Positions 60,567 to 64,000 of a DNA stretch of 64,000 nucleotides are shown here, in pieces. A model generated the notes under the pieces. It was not told where the DNA came from. It made no database searches and saw only the letters and a list, made by a program, of their open reading frames with translations. This DNA comes from Palsa-1439 sp050015495 (lineage in GTDB: Bacteria > Verrucomicrobiota > Verrucomicrobiia > Palsa-1439): contig JBEKBH010000015.1 of NCBI GenBank assembly GCA_050015495.1, positions 1 to 64,000 on the forward strand, given 5' to 3'. Numbering within the stretch: position 1 is the first letter of the stretch; each line of letters begins with the position of its first letter. Both the position numbers and the translations under genes were made by a program.

Positions 60567-61373
60567 TCAATACCGCAGGTGCGAGTTGATGTCCGAACCG
60601 TGAACGGCGGTGTGGCAACCCGCGCTGAAGCAGGTGCCCTGTTCCAGGAAGCTGGTGGGCGCAAACCCGGCGTGCGGCATGTTCCCGATCGACACGACGC
60701 CGGGCAGGGTCGGCGAGGCTACCTGTGCGTGGCACTTCAGACACAGATTGTTGTCGCGCTCGGTCAACATCTTGGGGTTCATCGAGCCGTGCACGTTGTG
60801 GCAGGAGGTGCACCCTTCGCGCATCGCCTCATGCTCGTACACGTGCGGCCGGGCCTGTTCGCGATGGCATTGCGCGCACTCCTCGTTCACGCGACCGACC
60901 AGCATGCCCTTCGGCTTGAGAATGTCTTCGCCATGCGGATCGTGACAGGAGATACAACTCATCCGCCCTTCCTTGACCGGATGATGGTATTGGAGGCTGA
61001 ACTCGGCGTTCTTATCGAGATGGCACTGGAAACACGCGTCGGGACTCTTGCCGGGATTGACGATCAGCTTGGGATCCCCGCCCGAATCCACGTGCAAACT
61101 GCCGGGACCGTGGCAACTCTCGCACCCTTCACCTTCGACCCGCGGCCCTTCGCCGGGAATCTGGATGCGCGCGTGCTCCGTGAGTTTGAAGTTCTTCGCT
61201 TCCTTCTCGTGACACAACGCGCATTGGTCCATGCCGACGTACTTGGCACCCGGAATCATCGGCGGGGCGAGGACCACCCGATCCACCGTGGCACAGGAGA
61301 TGATCAATGCGGCCAACGCGGCGCCGCCGATGGCTGCGACTGTTACCGCGGTTGAGGATTGTGGTCTCTTCAC
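60567..61373 (-). CDS. Octahaem c-type cytochrome (MtrA/DmsE-like)
   Basis: 268 residues from a GTG with GAGGAAAT upstream. A membrane/lipoprotein-like leader (IGGAALAALIISC) precedes seven CxxCH motifs (CALCH, CESCH, CFQCH, CISCH, CAQCH, CTSCH, CLKCH) and a final CX4CH (CFSAGCH). NVHGSMNPKML and SCHDPHGEDIL recur in MtrA/DmsE-type periplasmic electron carriers. It would sit inside or beneath the barrel encoded next. Confidence 0.88.
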   Translation of the reverse strand: MKRPQSSTAVTVAAIGGAALAALIISCATVDRVVLAPPMIPGAKYVGMDQCALCHEKEAKNFKLTEHARIQIPGEGPRVEGEGCESCHGPGSLHVDSGGDPKLIVNPGKSPDACFQCHLDKNAEFSLQYHHPVKEGRMSCISCHDPHGEDILKPKGMLVGRVNEECAQCHREQARPHVYEHEAMREGCTSCHNVHGSMNPKMLTERDNNLCLKCHAQVASPTLPGVVSIGNMPHAGFAPTSFLEQGTCFSAGCHTAVHGSDINSHLRY

Positions 61374-61491
61374 AGATTTCCTCCGCTACCAATCTCCGCC
61401 GTCTGCCTGGAAAAAAACGGGCGACAGCACCCAACAACCTGCTTCCTCTGCGCTGCCGCCCGTGTCGAAACCGGCGCCATCGCGCCCACTC

Positions 61492-64000
61492 CTACCGGAG
61501 CACGGCGTGCGGATAGGCGTTCAGGAACGTCCTGGTCGGGTCACCGTAATAGTTCGTGCTCAGGTCGGTGTAGGTCGATTGCAGCAGGCGGATGGTGAAC
61601 TGCGTGTTGTGCACGCCAAAGCTGCCTTCGAAATTCTCCAGATTCCAATTCCAAGCGGCCTGGCGTTGCGCTGCCGCCAACGTCGCATTGGTGGAATAGC
61701 CGCCGCCGAAATAAATAGTGTCTCCATGGGCGATGGTATTGGAGAGACCCGTCGCGTACATCAGGGTCGCCAGATTACTCATCAATGTGTGCGTTTGCGT
61801 CTGGACGCCTTCGATCGCCCCATTCGTATTGCCGTCATAATTCTGGAAGTTCGCCGGCGCGTAGTCGAAGGAACTGACCGTTGGCGCGAAGCTCGCGTGG
61901 CACTGGTTGCACGCGGCAATGTTCTGCACGTCGTTGGTGACGCCATTCGCGCCCACGGATTGGTAGTCCACCTCGAACGTGTGGGAGCCCAACAAGTTCG
62001 CGTATTGGTCATACAGGGCCGTTGTGACGTTCGTCACAACACCATTAATCGAGATCGCGGCCTGCGGGACGCCGGTGCTGCTGGGCGCGGGCAGTACATA
62101 CATGTGGCACGTCTGGCAATCCGCCAGGTACGTGTGGAAGGAATTCCCCATTGTCTGACCATAATCGTAGGCGCCCAGACCCGCGAAGATTTCGCCGGCG
62201 GTGCTCATGTCCGGTGTCGTCGTCATATAGTACATCTTGTTGATGCTGCTGCCGCTGACCTGGATTTGCGTCGGCCATTCGCGCGCATTGTGGCAGACCA
62301 TACAAGCCGCGGATAGACCGGCGTTGGTCACGGTGATGGTGCTGTTGGTCAACTGCAGATTCGCCGTGGTCAGGTCGTCGCCGAGGCCAACGTAGACCGT
62401 CGGGCTGTTCGTCAACAGCGGGTTGCCCAGTTGGACGGTGTCATAGACCCGCAACTGATGACGGTTTCCCGTGGTGTCCCCAAATGTGTTGTGTGGCTCG
62501 TGGCAGACCTGGCAGGTCAACGGCCCGGAGCCCATGGCCACTGCGGTCAAGCCCGCCGCGTTGGTGATGGCTGCGGCGACTGCGGGGAACCGGTTCGTCA
62601 CGACGCTGATAAAACCCGCGGGCGAATGGCACCGCGCGCAGCTTGCACTGAAACCCTCTGAATCGGAGATGCTTTCATACCCACCCGAGTGCGGGGAAAC
62701 CTCCCACTGCTCGGGATACACATGGTGGGTGCCGTCCTGGTGGCAACTGGCGCAGACTTTCGCATCCAAGCTGACGGAGGGCGAACCCGGATGCCGGCTG
62801 CCGGGCCCGTGGCAGTTTTCGCACTGGATGTTGGCCAGATTCTGGAGCTGAGCGGGCATCGCCGCGTAGTTGCCTGCCTGCAAGACCTTGGGGAACGCCC
62901 AGCCGAGTTGTTGTTGGACAGCATAGAAGTTGTTGTTGGTCGCCGCCGGCGATTGGTTGAAGCCGACGGTATGGCATTGGAAGCAGGACTCGTTGTAAAA
63001 CGAGCCGAGGACTCCATCCACCCCGCGTTCGGCCATTGTCGAATGCTCCGTCTGGCTCCACGGGGTAACAATATCGGGCTGATTGACGTTGTTGCCGGGG
63101 CCGTGACAGATCATGCAGAACTGCACACCGGTCCAGCTGGCCGCCGTGTTGGTGACAGTTTTGCCCGTGACATTGTCCTGAATCACGTACACGCCTTCGA
63201 CATCAGGCCGCAACGCTGCGATCAAACCATTGGTGTGTGTAAGGGTGGTGACGGAACCAGCGGGCTGGGACACGAGTGACCAGTTCGTGCTACTGGTCGT
63301 CCCCTTGTAAAAGGCGGTTACGCCCACCGGAATGTTCGGTTGCGCGGGCGTCTGGAGGGAACACGCCACGGTGAAAACTCCGGTGCGTGTGACCGAGCCG
63401 TTGCTGACGAGAACTTTGAAGCCGTACGTGGCCTCGCTCGCCTGTTGGTTGTCGAGGGAAATACCGGCGAGACGACCAAAGCGGTGCTCGGGTTCGACGT
63501 ATTGCTGATTCGTCACCCCGCCGGCGACGTACGAATAATAAATCGAGTTCGAAGAGCCGGTCATCGTGACGAAGTTCGTCAGCGCATCGGTGACAAAACT
63601 GGTGGCGACAACGCCGTTGGTGCTGAGCGCGACGGTGTTGCCGCTGGTCTGGCTCCAGACATACGTCAGCGTCCCAGCCAGGCCGCTGGTGGGGACGATC
63701 GAGCCGTCCAGTGTCACCGAGTTTTCGAATCCCACATCGTAGAGGTTCGTCGAGACCGTGAGCGACGACGGGTTGGAGTTCGAGCTGGGGGCGGTGATGG
63801 CAACGTCAAGTATTTGCGAGCCGATCTTCTTCTTGCTGAACGTCGCTGTCACGTGCATCACGGCGGCGCCGGTGAAGGTACTGGGGATCTGAACGGATGT
63901 GCCGGACACGTCGTTGCTGCCAACCAGCAGGGTGCTATTGGTGAGCACGGGGAACGTCGCCTTGAACTTCTTACCAACGATCGTGGCCTTCACGACCAGC
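61492..64000 (-). CDS. Large multihaem cytochrome with Ig-like domains, 5' end outside the window
   Basis: At least 835 residues; the frame stays open to the window end, so the N terminus is missing. Visible order: a beta-rich region with Ig/PKD-like character (TLDGSIVPTSGLAGTLTYVW, QPAGSVTTL), then nine CxxCH sites (CMICH, CFQCH, CENCH, CASCH, CARCH, CQVCH, CMVCH, CQTCH, CNQCH) and a haem-free C-terminal part. It is probably the outer or surface-exposed electron carrier of the conduit encoded by the two following genes. Confidence 0.85.
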   Translation of the reverse strand, partial: LVVKATIVGKKFKATFPVLTNSTLLVGSNDVSGTSVQIPSTFTGAAVMHVTATFSKKKIGSQILDVAITAPSSNSNPSSLTVSTNLYDVGFENSVTLDGSIVPTSGLAGTLTYVWSQTSGNTVALSTNGVVATSFVTDALTNFVTMTGSSNSIYYSYVAGGVTNQQYVEPEHRFGRLAGISLDNQQASEATYGFKVLVSNGSVTRTGVFTVACSLQTPAQPNIPVGVTAFYKGTTSSTNWSLVSQPAGSVTTLTHTNGLIAALRPDVEGVYVIQDNVTGKTVTNTAASWTGVQFCMICHGPGNNVNQPDIVTPWSQTEHSTMAERGVDGVLGSFYNESCFQCHTVGFNQSPAATNNNFYAVQQQLGWAFPKVLQAGNYAAMPAQLQNLANIQCENCHGPGSRHPGSPSVSLDAKVCASCHQDGTHHVYPEQWEVSPHSGGYESISDSEGFSASCARCHSPAGFISVVTNRFPAVAAAITNAAGLTAVAMGSGPLTCQVCHEPHNTFGDTTGNRHQLRVYDTVQLGNPLLTNSPTVYVGLGDDLTTANLQLTNSTITVTNAGLSAACMVCHNAREWPTQIQVSGSSINKMYYMTTTPDMSTAGEIFAGLGAYDYGQTMGNSFHTYLADCQTCHMYVLPAPSSTGVPQAAISINGVVTNVTTALYDQYANLLGSHTFEVDYQSVGANGVTNDVQNIAACNQCHASFAPTVSSFDYAPANFQNYDGNTNGAIEGVQTQTHTLMSNLATLMYATGLSNTIAHGDTIYFGGGYSTNATLAAAQRQAAWNWNLENFEGSFGVHNTQFTIRLLQSTYTDLSTNYYGDPTRTFLNAYPHAVLR

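Overview
The window looks like a chromosomal segment of a free-living Verrucomicrobiota-type bacterium (Pedosphaera/Limisphaera-like). The evidence is high GC outside a few accessory patches, exosortases with PEP-CTERM substrates, a secreted Gloeo/Verruco (TIGR03803-type) repeat protein, DUF2079 and DUF2007 proteins, and multihaem cytochromes with Ig-like domains. The phylum call is inferred from gene families; no rRNA is present. Both ends cut genes: an exosortase at the left and a multihaem cytochrome at the right.

Layout. 0-6 kb: exosortase 3' end, two tiny membrane proteins, a TlpA-like lipoprotein and a second exported thioredoxin-fold protein, a polytopic STT3/GT-C-like protein carrying an in-frame palindromic repeat, and an oligopeptide-binding lipoprotein. 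6-8 kb: repeat-rich DNA with an orphan PD-(D/E)xK fragment bounded by 11-bp inverted repeats. 7.8-17.4 kb: exosortase, EpsI, polyprenyl sugar transferase, a PEP-CTERM protein behind a sigma-54-like promoter, a UDP-glucuronate decarboxylase-like epimerase, a DUF2079 protein and a PEP-CTERM-like protein whose sorting tail has been replaced. 17.4-28.9 kb: signalling (DUF2007 and CheY proteins, a NarL-type pair and an OmpR-type pair next to a Gloeo/Verruco repeat protein), SDR, ankyrin, TPR and macrodomain proteins. 29-37 kb: housekeeping genes tmk-holB, an O-antigen-ligase-like protein, accB-accC, a phosphofructokinase with pyrophosphate-type residues, thiE and a PfkB kinase. 38-39.5 kb: clpS-DUF2017-DUF2007 and tRNA-Gly(CCC).

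39.5-43 kb is a low-density island of very small genes with three copies of a ~60-nt repeat. 43-48 kb: a cytochrome-bd-superfamily complex with a di-haem c tail, then a divergent ArsR / rhodanese-CoA-disulfide-reductase sulfur module. 48.2-50.3 kb: a lower-GC NACHT NTPase gene between 21-bp direct repeats, a plausible anti-phage cassette. 50.3-56.7 kb: a minus-strand operon ahbD-ahbC-radical SAM-small ORF-feoA-feoB joining siroheme-route haem synthesis to ferrous iron uptake. 56.8-58.4 kb: a PspC/PadR pair. 58.5-64 kb: outer-membrane barrel, octahaem cytochrome and a large nonahaem-or-more cytochrome, resembling a porin-cytochrome conduit for extracellular electron transfer.

Taken together: the right third reads as an iron/haem-to-cytochrome programme (Fe2+ uptake, haem synthesis, multihaem conduit, c-haem bd-like complex); the left third as exopolysaccharide production coupled to exosortase surface sorting. 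The candidates most worth a second look are the NACHT cassette, the small-gene repeat island, the OmpR-type regulator with 11-bp-phased TTTTAC boxes beside a secreted repeat protein, and the ahb-feo-conduit neighbourhood.
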